Positions 6,081 to 13,860 of a stretch of DNA of 15,202 nt are shown here, in pieces; the first letter of the stretch is position 1; every line of letters starts with the position of its first letter. The stretch covers positions 1 to 15,202 of the forward strand of contig VSPG01000046.1 in the NCBI GenBank assembly GCA_009775265.1, written 5' to 3'. The position numbers and the translations under genes were made by a program. This DNA is from Muribaculaceae bacterium (GTDB lineage: Bacteria; Bacteroidota; Bacteroidia; Bacteroidales; Muribaculaceae). The notes under the pieces were generated by a model. That model made no database searches, was not told where the DNA came from, and worked only from the letters and a program-made list of their open reading frames with translations.

Positions 6081-7931
6081 TCACCACCTCACCGGAGGAG
6101 GCACAGGGATGCTCGCCCCGTGGCAGAGCGGCGCCGCATGCAACGCGTGAAGCGCCAGCGCGCGGGTCATCACGATGTCGTCGTGGCAGCCGCACTTCGC
6201 CGCGTACGCCCCGTTGGGAAGCTGCTCATACGTGAGCAGCTCGTTGCACGCCTCGGGGTCGCGCTCGGTGTAGGAACCGTCGCGCACGGCCGCTATCAGC
6301 TCCGCCACCACAAGCGCCTTCGTAGCCCGGTTGGTGTGGAAACCTATGCGCTCCGTCCGCCGCCCCGTGGCCGTGTCGAAACCTTCGCGGCGGTACAGGT
6401 TGCCGTAGCGTTCGGCAAGCCGCGAGAGCACGAACAGGTTCGGGTCGCCCCCGGCCTCTGTCTCCAGCGTGTTGCTTTCTATTATCAGCAGCGCGCGGTT
6501 GTAGTGGCGGGCTATGTTCTCGGCGTGGCGCACGAGCAGGTCGTGATCGGTGTGGCCGCGCCATTGCGCCACCACCTCGTGTCGCTCCCCCGGCAGCCGT
6601 GCGCGCCGCATCACGGCTATCACCGACCAGTCCGACGCCGACGAGCGGCCGCCTATGTCCACAGCCGCCACATAGCGCGCCCCCTCCTCAGCGTCGCGCC
6701 ACATGCGCAGGCCCCCCAGGCTGTCGTCGCGGAAGCGGTGCCCGTCTGTCTCGCCTCGCCGCGGCTCCACGGTGCAGTCGGCCCGCAGGCGTTCCACAGC
6801 CTCGGGGGCGAACACGCCGCGGCCTGTGTTCAGGAAAGCCTCTGTGTCGGTCGTCGGAAACTCGGCCATCATCTGCGCCGCGTCGGCATACTCCGCGCGC
6901 TTGCGGCGGTACCAGTATATCTGGTCGAGGCACAGCCCCGCGTCCCACAGCATGCGTTCGTAGGCGTTCATCGACGCCGCCAGCCCCTCTGGGTCGGGAG
7001 GCTGCAGGCGGTAAATCTCGATTTCGTGCCACGCCACGAACACGGCGTGCTTGTCGCCGTCGCCGGCCTTGCAGCGCAGCCATTCGGAGTGGAAATACGA
7101 GCCTACGCCGTTGGCCGTGCTCTCCATCACTATCAGCGAGTCCGGGATTAAGGCTATGGCGCCGCACACGGCGCGTATGAAGTCGGCGGGCGAATTGCGC
7201 GGCGTCGCCGGCCAGAAAGCCGTCTCGCTCAGGTGGGCCATGCTGTAGTCGGCTCCGCGCACCGCTTCCTGGTTCTCCGCCGACCCTATGGTCACGCGGC
7301 ATCCCCGGCCGGCTATCTCCCGCACGTTGATGGAGCGCTCGAACGGGCGGAACCGCGGCGGCTCGTCGCCGTCCCACAGCTCGGAGGGGTAGGCGGCAAG
7401 CATTTTCGTGTACATGCCGCGGATGCTTGCCGCCGTGTCCTTCACATGGGCGCATATGAGCGAGTGCCAGTTGCGGCGCACGCACGACTGTATCCACGCC
7501 ATGTACATCTGCACCAGCGTGCTCCCGCCCCATTGGCGCGCCTTCAGCATTATCATGCGCATAGGGCGTCCCGCGCGGCGGTCGGCCTCGAGCATCGCGG
7601 CCACCCTGCGCTGCGGGGCGTTCAGCACGAAAGGCACGTCGTGGCCCAGTGTCTTGTGCTTAATGCACACACATGCCGCGCACCAGTATTCGAAATCGTG
7701 GCGGCAGCGCAGGCGGCGCCATCCCGCCGTGTCGTGGCGCACGCTTCCGTAGGACGGGTCTGCGGTCATGGCCCGGGGCACGAATGCGCGCGGCAGGCCC
7801 TCCACAGGCGTGTCCACAAGCTCCCGGGGGCCGCAGCATCCGCGGCCTTCCACAGGGTCGTAGCCCCCTTCGGCGGCGGCGCGTGCCTCGCGCCGCCGGG
7901 CGTCTTCAGCGAGTATTCCGGCAGTGTTCAT
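6081..7931 (-). CDS. Phage terminase large subunit (TerL)
   Basis: Predicted protein of 616 aa with both halves of a DNA-packaging motor. The ATPase half has an adenine-side PFVLNAPQRR at 100-109, a deviant P-loop LKARQWGGST at 129-138, a Walker B-like MAHLSETAFW at 231-240 (E236) and the coupling motif ESTANG at 270-275. The RNase H-like nuclease half has VAAVDIGG at 421-428 (D425; D434 nearby), LLIIES at 481-486 (E485) and CHDDIVM at 582-588 (D584/D585). All expected catalytic acids are present and the frame is open, so the gene looks functional. In phages TerL drives genome packaging into proheads and cuts the concatemer. It overlaps the upstream structural-type gene by 4 bp (ATGA). No small terminase, portal or capsid gene is in the window, so it may be a domesticated or remnant module. 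Confidence 0.9.
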   Translation of the reverse strand: MNTAGILAEDARRREARAAAEGGYDPVEGRGCCGPRELVDTPVEGLPRAFVPRAMTADPSYGSVRHDTAGWRRLRCRHDFEYWCAACVCIKHKTLGHDVPFVLNAPQRRVAAMLEADRRAGRPMRMIMLKARQWGGSTLVQMYMAWIQSCVRRNWHSLICAHVKDTAASIRGMYTKMLAAYPSELWDGDEPPRFRPFERSINVREIAGRGCRVTIGSAENQEAVRGADYSMAHLSETAFWPATPRNSPADFIRAVCGAIALIPDSLIVMESTANGVGSYFHSEWLRCKAGDGDKHAVFVAWHEIEIYRLQPPDPEGLAASMNAYERMLWDAGLCLDQIYWYRRKRAEYADAAQMMAEFPTTDTEAFLNTGRGVFAPEAVERLRADCTVEPRRGETDGHRFRDDSLGGLRMWRDAEEGARYVAAVDIGGRSSASDWSVIAVMRRARLPGERHEVVAQWRGHTDHDLLVRHAENIARHYNRALLIIESNTLETEAGGDPNLFVLSRLAERYGNLYRREGFDTATGRRTERIGFHTNRATKALVVAELIAAVRDGSYTERDPEACNELLTYEQLPNGAYAAKCGCHDDIVMTRALALHALHAAPLCHGASIPVPPPVRW

Positions 7932-10321
7932 GACAGTTCTATGCGGCGGAAAGTGAAGTCGGAGCCCACACGCCCGCCCACCTCAATTACGGTGTGGCGC
8001 ACAGGGCGCATCAGAAAACTCATCGGCAGCGCCTGCCGCAGATTGCCACGCAGCTCCGATTTTATCGTAGGGGTGTTTTCTGCCTCGGCCATGCCCGAGG
8101 CGTAGGCGGCCACATCGAGCCGCAGATTGCTGCCCGAGGCATGCAGCGTGAGGCAGCGCAGCCGCTGCCGGGCGCCTCCGAAAGGCGCGGCGTAGCAGCG
8201 CCATGCCACCGTTGTCATGCCTGGCTCCTCGCGGTGCAGGGCGAGCAGGCCCGACTCCGTTGCGGCATAAGCCGACGTGCCGTCGCCCAGCACCTCCGAC
8301 ACCGTGTCGAGCTCACGCTGGCACACACGCATAGGCCACCGGTGCGGGCGCAGCATGTCGGCCCCGGGGATTCCGTCGCGCATGCACCACAGCTCGGAGT
8401 GCGTCCCGCACCACACAAGGGTGTCGTAGCCGCATGAGGCCACCACCGTGCGGCACGAATGTGCGCCCACCCGCACAAGGTCTCTGCCGGCTACCGCATA
8501 TACGTGCCCGTCCGTAGCAGGAGCCACAGCCCCCGCTCTCTCCGTGCCGCGGGTGTCGAGGCGCCCCGCAGCCAGGCGGTCGCGCGAGCTGGACAGCGCC
8601 GCCGTATATATGCCCCCGATGCCGAAGGCATACACGCGCGTACGGCCGAAATCCCAGCTTGCCGTGCTGCCTGGCGCCGCCACGAGCCTCTGCAGCGACG
8701 TGCCGAAGCCTCCGCGCGAGGCCAGCGCCACGTGTGGAGTGGCCGTGTCGGCGGCCACGATATGGTCGGGCAGCGCCTGACCGTTGTCGGCTTCGGGCGG
8801 GGCTTCTGGCGCCTGCTCCGTCTCGTCGGGCGCGAACGCCGCGAGTTCGGGATGGAGGTAGGACGCAGCGTTCATCCCCTGCACGGGTGTGAGCGCCACC
8901 CTGTGCAGGAACCTGCCTCCGCCCGATGTGGTGAAGCCTATTGTAAGAGCCGTGGCGTCGGCTGCTGGATACGACAGCAGCGGGTTGAGCCTTACGGGCG
9001 CGCCGGTCTCGCCCCCGCCCTTCCACACGGCTCGCGAGCCGTCGGCGAAATCCACGGCCACGAAGCCGCTCCATGCGTCGGCCGAAGTGGACGCCGCGAA
9101 CAAGGGCAGGGGATAACCCGCATAGCGCCTCGGCCTGACGTTGCCCCACATCACCGTGTCGCCCGACACGGCCACGCATTCCGCCGAGAAGCCGTGCGGG
9201 GCGCGCAGGCTGCACTCCGTGTAGTCCGCCACCTCCGGCCGGCGGCACATGGCGGCGCGCATCGCCGAAAGCTCGGCGGCAGGCATCGCCTCGGGGCCGC
9301 AGTCGGTCTCCGTTTCGAGTCCGGCGGTGGCGCGCATCTCGGCCACACAGCGCTCGGTCATGTCCATGCGCGCTACGGCCTCGAACACCACCCGTCCCGA
9401 CGTCGCGGGATTGGCGGGGTCAATGGCCAGTTCGCTGCGCCCGAGCCTTACGCTCACGGTAGCCGAGGCCGTGGTGCCGTGGCGCAGCCACACCGACGGC
9501 TGTGCCGACGTGTCCACGGGCTGTAGCTGCGGCGTCAGCCACACCCGCACCGAGTGCACACCCGGGCAGAAATACTGCGGCACGGCAATGCGCGGCCTCC
9601 ACGTGTCGGCAGTGAGCGTGTATCCCTCGAGATTGCCCTCGCTGTCGCAGTCGAGGCTTTGTGTGCGCAGGCATTGTGCGCTGCCCAGCAGCACCGCCGG
9701 CGAGGTGAACAGGATGTTGCCCGCCGCGTCGTGCAGCGTGTAGCGTGCCAGTGCGGGCTGCATCATCACTCCCTGCGCGCGGGCTTCGGAGGCTAAGGCC
9801 GTGTAGGCGGCGCGTATGTCGCTTTCCACGGCCCGCGAGTCGGCCGTGTTCAGTGCCGCTTCGCGTCTGTAGTCGCCCGACAGCGTGCGGCGTCCCACCT
9901 CCGCCCGCAGCGGCATAGGGCCGGGCGCGGCGCTCAGCGTCACAGCCGGATAGCGGCTGGCATCCGTAGTGCCCAGCGGCGCGAACCCCGGATAGGCGTA
10001 GCTGCGCAGCCCCGCAGCCGTCATCACGTGCAGGCGTCCGGCTATGTAGAACGCGCACAGCGCCTCGGCATCCGTGCTGTCCACCTCCGCGGGCTGCTCC
10101 TCAGTCCCGAACACATAGAGCTTGCCTTCGGCCGCCGTAAGCAGCATTTCGCCTTCGGGGGTGGAGAAACTCAGCAGCGGCCTGTGTCCTTTCGGGGCTA
10201 CCTTCGCCGGATGTCCTACGGGACGCATAGTCCCTTCCTCATCAGTGCGCAGATTCATGCATTCCAGAGTCGGCGACCCTGCACCCATACCCTCAGGGCG
10301 GATTGAAAAATTTTTATTCAT
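7928..10321 (-). CDS. Large beta-propeller-like protein resembling phage tail nozzle/DNA-stabilisation proteins
   Basis: Predicted protein of 797 aa, no signal peptide or membrane helix, rich in beta strands. Propeller-blade-like repeats occur at both ends: EGKLYVFG (65-72) and AGRLHVMTAAGLRSY (94-108) near the N-terminus, and RVYAFGIGGIYTAAL (about 561-575), HVYAVAGRDLVRVG (about 605-618), DTLVWCGTHSELWCM (about 631-645) and SAYAATESGLLALH (about 681-694) near the C-terminus. The middle resembles inserted beta-sandwich domains, followed by an acidic Pro/Ala linker at about 495-515. The start, with NLRTDEEGTMRPVG at 23-36, recalls the opening of podophage tail tube/stabilisation proteins (P22 gp10-like, T7 gp12 nozzle, crAss-like ring proteins). 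T7 gp12 has a similar size and a propeller with insertions. This assignment is fold-pattern inference, not a recognised homology. It is translationally coupled to terL and preceded by a TAnnTTTG box. Confidence 0.6.
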   Translation of the reverse strand: MNKNFSIRPEGMGAGSPTLECMNLRTDEEGTMRPVGHPAKVAPKGHRPLLSFSTPEGEMLLTAAEGKLYVFGTEEQPAEVDSTDAEALCAFYIAGRLHVMTAAGLRSYAYPGFAPLGTTDASRYPAVTLSAAPGPMPLRAEVGRRTLSGDYRREAALNTADSRAVESDIRAAYTALASEARAQGVMMQPALARYTLHDAAGNILFTSPAVLLGSAQCLRTQSLDCDSEGNLEGYTLTADTWRPRIAVPQYFCPGVHSVRVWLTPQLQPVDTSAQPSVWLRHGTTASATVSVRLGRSELAIDPANPATSGRVVFEAVARMDMTERCVAEMRATAGLETETDCGPEAMPAAELSAMRAAMCRRPEVADYTECSLRAPHGFSAECVAVSGDTVMWGNVRPRRYAGYPLPLFAASTSADAWSGFVAVDFADGSRAVWKGGGETGAPVRLNPLLSYPAADATALTIGFTTSGGGRFLHRVALTPVQGMNAASYLHPELAAFAPDETEQAPEAPPEADNGQALPDHIVAADTATPHVALASRGGFGTSLQRLVAAPGSTASWDFGRTRVYAFGIGGIYTAALSSSRDRLAAGRLDTRGTERAGAVAPATDGHVYAVAGRDLVRVGAHSCRTVVASCGYDTLVWCGTHSELWCMRDGIPGADMLRPHRWPMRVCQRELDTVSEVLGDGTSAYAATESGLLALHREEPGMTTVAWRCYAAPFGGARQRLRCLTLHASGSNLRLDVAAYASGMAEAENTPTIKSELRGNLRQALPMSFLMRPVRHTVIEVGGRVGSDFTFRRIELS

Positions 10322-10348
10322 AACGATTGCAGATTATTGGTTTCGCCG

Positions 10349-10356
10349 CAAAATTA
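10349..10356 (-). promoter_or_regulatory. Candidate Bacteroidota -7 box for the nozzle-like/terL pair
   Basis: The minus strand reads TAATTTTG, an exact match to TAnnTTTG, 28 bases before the start codon at 10321. The -33 TTTG box is not present at the expected 19-20 base spacing, so this is a partial promoter match. The location between divergent genes makes it plausible. Confidence 0.5.
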
Positions 10357-10380
10357 CTCCACATCCGGCCACCGGGTTCC

Positions 10381-10388
10381 TACTTTTG
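10381..10388 (+). promoter_or_regulatory. Candidate -7 box, distal, for the AraC-family gene
   Basis: TACTTTTG is an exact match to the TAnnTTTG consensus. It lies 122 bases before the chosen AraC start and has no matching upstream TTTG box. Confidence 0.35.
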
Positions 10389-10400
10389 CGCCATACCGCG

Positions 10401-10429
10401 ATTCAGAGTGCGTAGCTGAGGCTCTACGC
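10401..10429. repeat. Solo repeat-module fragment containing an inverted repeat
   Basis: ATTCAGAGTGCGTAGCTG nearly matches the terminal module of the hairpin repeat family (ATTCAGAGCTGCGTAGCTG at 13293-13311), missing one base. It forms its own inverted repeat GCGTAG (10410-10415) / CTACGC (10424-10429) with an 8-base loop. It sits between the two candidate plus-strand -7 boxes and could serve as an operator or be only a decayed repeat copy. Confidence 0.5.
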
Positions 10430-10471
10430 CCGAAAATCCGTCAGCAATGACGCGTTTCTTGAAATTTTTAC

Positions 10472-10479
10472 TACTTTTG
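10472..10479 (+). promoter_or_regulatory. Candidate -7 box, proximal, for the AraC-family gene
   Basis: TACTTTTG matches TAnnTTTG exactly and lies 31 bases upstream of the ATG at 10510. Transcription from it would begin at about 10486, downstream of an in-frame ATG at 10447, which supports the 10510 start. No good -33 box is present. Confidence 0.5.
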
Positions 10480-10492
10480 TGGCACAAAACTC

Positions 10493-10512
10493 TAAGAGCT
10501 TGTTTAAAAATG
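10493..10512 (+). promoter_or_regulatory. Leader motif shared with 15126-15145
   Basis: The 20 bases TAAGAGCTTGTTTAAAAATG end in the start codon of the AraC-family gene and match 18 of 20 bases with TAAGAGGTTGTTTAATAATG at 15126-15145. It may be a shared translation leader or a mobile-element end remnant. Function is unknown. Confidence 0.4.
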
Positions 10513-11415
10513 GAAAAGACTGTGAACTTCGACGTAGTGTCCGGCATCAAGGCGATGTTGAGCGAATACGCACAGCTCGACGACGCCTACCTGGTGGCAC
10601 ACTTCGGCCGGGATTTCATAGCCGGACGCGAGCCGCATCCCGGAGTGCTGGTGGTGGACGGACTCGTGATGCTGATTCTTCGGCAAGGCAGCGTCGACAT
10701 AGAGATCAACCTGGACCACTACGAGGCTTCCGGGCCTTCGGTGTGCGTGGTGCATCCCTCGAGCCGCCTGCGCATAATATCAAAAGACGCAGATAGCGGC
10801 GACTGCCACCTGTTGTTCATCTCGCAGAAATTCCTGCAGAGCATCAACATAAACATGGCGGCTTTCAACCTCCCATCCATGGTGGAGAAGCCATCGCCCG
10901 TGTGCCCCATGACGGCCGACGAGCTCGACATGATGGAGCGCTACATGTCTCTGCTCGCAGGCAACACGCGCAACCAGGTGTCGCGGCAACTGTCGCTCAG
11001 CGTCGGGTCCAGCCTGATAGGCGCGCTGATATACGAGCTCACGAAAATCCATTACCGGCGCATAAACGCCGCCGACGGCCTGGACCGTCCGCGAAATTCG
11101 CGGGTGGCGTATGTGCACGACTTCGCCAAACTTGTGCGCGCACACTACGCCATGGAGCGCTCCGTGGCATTCTACGCCTCAAAACTCTGCATCTCGCCCA
11201 AATACCTGTCGCTCATCGTCAAGGAAGTCACAGGACGCAGCGCCGCGCGCTGGATTGACGATTTCGTGCTCATGGAGGCCAAAAACATGCTCCGCTTTTC
11301 GGGCAAAAACATCCAGCAGGTGGCTTTCGCGCTGAATTTCTCCAACCAGTCGGCGTTTGGCAAATATTTCAAGCATCTCACAGGCATGTCGCCTACGGAA
11401 TACCAGAAATCGTAG
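10510..11415 (+). CDS. AraC-family transcriptional regulator
   Basis: Predicted protein of 301 aa. The N-terminal half (about 1-170) is a cupin-like sensor region without a recognised ligand signature. The C-terminal 100 residues form the AraC/XylS double helix-turn-helix: the first around SVAFYASKLCISPKYLSLIVKE (217-238) and the second around IQQVAFALNFSNQSAFGKYFK (268-288), followed by the family closing motif LTGMSPTEYQ. The protein binds DNA as a regulator; its inducer is unknown. I chose the ATG at 10510 because a -7 box at 10472 places the transcription start after the alternative ATG at 10447, and the extra residues look like translated leader. nadB follows on the same strand 43 bases later with no terminator between, so the two may be co-transcribed. 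The divergent terminase pair is another possible target. Confidence 0.9.
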   Translation: MEKTVNFDVVSGIKAMLSEYAQLDDAYLVAHFGRDFIAGREPHPGVLVVDGLVMLILRQGSVDIEINLDHYEASGPSVCVVHPSSRLRIISKDADSGDCHLLFISQKFLQSININMAAFNLPSMVEKPSPVCPMTADELDMMERYMSLLAGNTRNQVSRQLSLSVGSSLIGALIYELTKIHYRRINAADGLDRPRNSRVAYVHDFAKLVRAHYAMERSVAFYASKLCISPKYLSLIVKEVTGRSAARWIDDFVLMEAKNMLRFSGKNIQQVAFALNFSNQSAFGKYFKHLTGMSPTEYQKS

Positions 11416-11458
11416 CATTGCGGCACGCCCGGAATGCTTTTCGGAAAAATATATCGCT

Positions 11459-13036
11459 ATGACTCATCGCTATGACTTCCTCGTGATCGGCTCGGGCATC
11501 GCCGGCATGAGCTTCGCACTGAAGGCGGCCGCACGAGGCCGCGTGGCCCTTGTGTGCAAGACGAGTCTCGACGAGGCCAACACAGCTCTGGCTCAGGGCG
11601 GTGTCGCGTCGGTGACCGATTTTGCCGTGGACGACTTCGACAAGCACATCCACGACACCATGGTGGCCGGCGACTGGCTCAGCGACCCCGCCGCCGTGGA
11701 GCAGGTGGTGAAGGGTGCGCCGGAGCAGATACGGCGTCTCGTGGAGTGGGGTGTCGACTTCGACAAGGCCCCCGACGGCAGCTACGACCTGCACCGCGAG
11801 GGAGGCCACTCGGAATTCCGCATCCTCCATCATGCCGACAACACAGGCTATGAAATCCAGCAGAGCCTCATACAGGCCGTGCGCGCATGTCCGGGCATAG
11901 ACGTGTTCGAGCACCATTTCGCCATCGAGATAATAACGCAGCACCACCTCGGGCGCATCGTCACACGCCGCACGCCCGACATCGACTGCTACGGAGCCTA
12001 TGTGCTCGACACAGCCACCGGGCAGGTCGCCACATTCCTCGCCAAAGCCACGGTGATGGCCACAGGCGGCGTAGGCGCCGTCTACACCACCACCACGAAT
12101 CCGCTCGTAGCCACAGGCGACGGCATCGCCATGGTGTACCGCGCCAAAGGAACCGTGCGCGACATGGAATTCATCCAGTTCCACCCCACTGCGCTGTTCC
12201 ATCCCGGCGACCGGCCCAGCTTCCTCATCACCGAGGCCATGCGCGGCTACGGTGCGGTGCTACGCAACCTGCGCGGCGAGGAATTCATGCACAAATACGA
12301 CCCGCGTCTGAGTCTCGCGCCACGCGACATAGTGGCCCGCGCCATAGACAGCGAGATGAAGCAGTACGGCGACGACCACGTCTACCTCGACGTCACCCAC
12401 AAGGATGCCGACGAGACGCGCCGTCATTTCCCCAACATATACGCCAAATGCCTCAGTCTGGGCATAGACATCACCAAGGATTACATCCCCGTGGCGCCGG
12501 CTGCACATTATCTTTGCGGCGGCATAAAAGTGGACCTCAACGGCGAGAGCAGCATACGCCATCTGTATGCCCTCGGTGAGTGCTCATGTACGGGTCTGCA
12601 TGGGGGCAACCGTCTGGCTTCCAATTCGTTGATAGAAGCTGTAGTGTATGCCGACGCAGCAGCACGACATGCAGTCGAGGCGATAGGACGCACCGACTGG
12701 CGCACTGACGTGCCCGACTGGAACGACGAAGGCACCCGCCATCCCGAGGAGATGGTGCTCATCACACAGAGCATCCGCGAAGTCAACCAGATAATGAGCA
12801 CCTACGTAGGCATCGTGCGCTCCAACCTCCGTCTCGACCGCGCCTGGAACCGCCTCGACATCCTTTACGAGGAGACAGAGCGTCTGTTCAAGTGCTCGAA
12901 AGCCTCGCGCGAGATATGCGAGCTGCGCAACATAATCAACGTCGGCTACCTGATAATGCGCCAGGCCAAAGAGCGCCACGAAAGCCGCGGCCTGCACTAC
13001 AGCCTCGACTATCCCCCCGCCCCCCGCAAGCTCTGA
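11459..13036 (+). CDS. nadB: L-aspartate oxidase
   Basis: Predicted protein of 525 aa, normal for the family. It oxidises L-aspartate to iminoaspartate, the first step of de novo NAD synthesis, using FAD with oxygen or fumarate as acceptor. Motifs: FAD dinucleotide-binding GSGIAG (11-16), NTALAQGG (41-48), HREGGHS (112-118), FHPTAL (241-246), ITEAMRGYG (257-265), and APAAHYLCGGIKVD (347-359) followed by LYALGE and TGLHGGNRLASNSLIEA (378-394). By position H242, E259, R289, H350 and R385 correspond to the known active-site set of E. coli NadB. The C-terminal helical domain ends with the usual QAKERHESRGLHYSLDYP. The ATG at 11459 is chosen because the FAD motif follows at normal distance; an upstream in-frame ATG lies inside the regulator gene. 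nadA and nadC are not in the window. Confidence 0.96.
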   Translation: MTHRYDFLVIGSGIAGMSFALKAAARGRVALVCKTSLDEANTALAQGGVASVTDFAVDDFDKHIHDTMVAGDWLSDPAAVEQVVKGAPEQIRRLVEWGVDFDKAPDGSYDLHREGGHSEFRILHHADNTGYEIQQSLIQAVRACPGIDVFEHHFAIEIITQHHLGRIVTRRTPDIDCYGAYVLDTATGQVATFLAKATVMATGGVGAVYTTTTNPLVATGDGIAMVYRAKGTVRDMEFIQFHPTALFHPGDRPSFLITEAMRGYGAVLRNLRGEEFMHKYDPRLSLAPRDIVARAIDSEMKQYGDDHVYLDVTHKDADETRRHFPNIYAKCLSLGIDITKDYIPVAPAAHYLCGGIKVDLNGESSIRHLYALGECSCTGLHGGNRLASNSLIEAVVYADAAARHAVEAIGRTDWRTDVPDWNDEGTRHPEEMVLITQSIREVNQIMSTYVGIVRSNLRLDRAWNRLDILYEETERLFKCSKASREICELRNIINVGYLIMRQAKERHESRGLHYSLDYPPAPRKL

Positions 13037-13090
13037 ACCGACACCAGCCGATAAATAGGCGCTTGGCTCCGCTGCGCCACCTGAGCGGCG

Positions 13091-13480
13091 CTCATAGCAA
13101 TCTAAAATTCCTATCCGAAGAATGGGCGCATAGCGCCGAGCAGCCGAGGTAGCTGCGACTCAGCCCCATATCGAATCCCCACAAAGAAAAGGCGCATAGC
13201 GCCAAGCAGCCGCGTAGCGGCAAGTCTGAATGTTAGCCCCGGGCAAAGGCCGCGTAGCGGTCGCAGCCCGGGGTATCGAAGCAGCACCCACAATTCAGAG
13301 CTGCGTAGCTGCGATTCTATCACCCATGAAATCCTCCACAAAAGAAAGGCACATAGCCCCGGGCAAAGGCCGCGTCAGCGGTCGCAGCCCGGGGTCTGAC
13401 GCAGCCTGCAAAAATGGCAAAGCCGCATAGCGGCGGCTCTGTCCTTCTACAGCCATGTGGGCTTGTGCCACCTGAGCGGG
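13091..13480 (+). repeat. 390-bp tandem repeat, copy A
   Basis: Nearly identical to 13481-13870 at an exact offset of 390 bases over most of its length; only a few differences were seen, for example G13138 versus A13528. It contains a full plus-facing hairpin element: hairpins at 13125-13137, 13191-13203 and 13209-13221, and the nested hairpin 13237-13273 with CCCCGGGC/GCCCGGGG arms. It also has a shortened second element with nested hairpin 13357-13394 (4-base inner loop) and a GCCGC-ATA-GCGGC hairpin at 13422-13434. Near its right end it carries a stray copy of the 3' end of the DUF418 gene. Confidence 0.9.
13447..13470 (-). pseudogene. Stranded copy of the DUF418 gene 3' end
   Basis: Read on the minus strand these 24 bases encode W-H-K-P-T-W-L-stop, against W-R-K-L-T-W-L-stop at the true gene end (13837-13860), with 3 base differences. 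The fragment shows that the tandem duplication unit extended into the coding region. Similar but more diverged sequence (GCGCCACCTGAGCGG) also precedes copy A at 13074-13088. Confidence 0.7.
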
Positions 13481-13860
13481 CCCATAGCAATCTAAAATTC
13501 CTATCCGAAGAATGGGCGCATAGCGCCAAGCAGCCGAGGTAGCTGCGACTCAGCCCCATATCGAATCCCCACAAAGAAAAGGCGCATAGCGCCAAGCAGC
13601 CGCGTAGCGGCAAGTCTGAATGTTAGCCCCGGGCAAAGGCCGCGTAGCGGTCGCAGCCCGGGGTATCGAAGCAGCACCCACAATTCAGAGCTGCGTAGCT
13701 GCGATTCTATCACCCATGAAATCCTCCACAAAAGAAAGGCACATAGCCCCGGGCAAAGGCCGCGTCAGCGGTCGCAGCCCGGGGTCTGACGCAGCCTGCA
13801 AAAATGGCAAAGCCGCATAGCGGCGGCTCTGTCCTTCTACAGCCATGTAAGCTTGCGCCA
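13481..13860 (+). repeat. 390-bp tandem repeat, copy B (overlaps the DUF418 gene end)
   Basis: This is the second copy of the unit, at offset 390 from copy A. All the hairpins are conserved at +390 (for example nested hairpins 13627-13663 and 13747-13784). Its last 24 bases (13837-13860) are the genuine end of the DUF418 coding sequence, so this is the copy still joined to the gene. Confidence 0.9.

Noticed and set aside
6056..6090. Terminator after terL
   Set aside because: A T6 run follows GGTGAGGTGGTGAGG on the minus strand, but no stable stem precedes it.
13111..13341. Two identical 76-codon minus-strand frames (also 13501-13731) suggesting a duplicated small gene
   Set aside because: The identity comes from the 390-bp tandem DNA repeat, and the frames cross hairpin elements without coding features.
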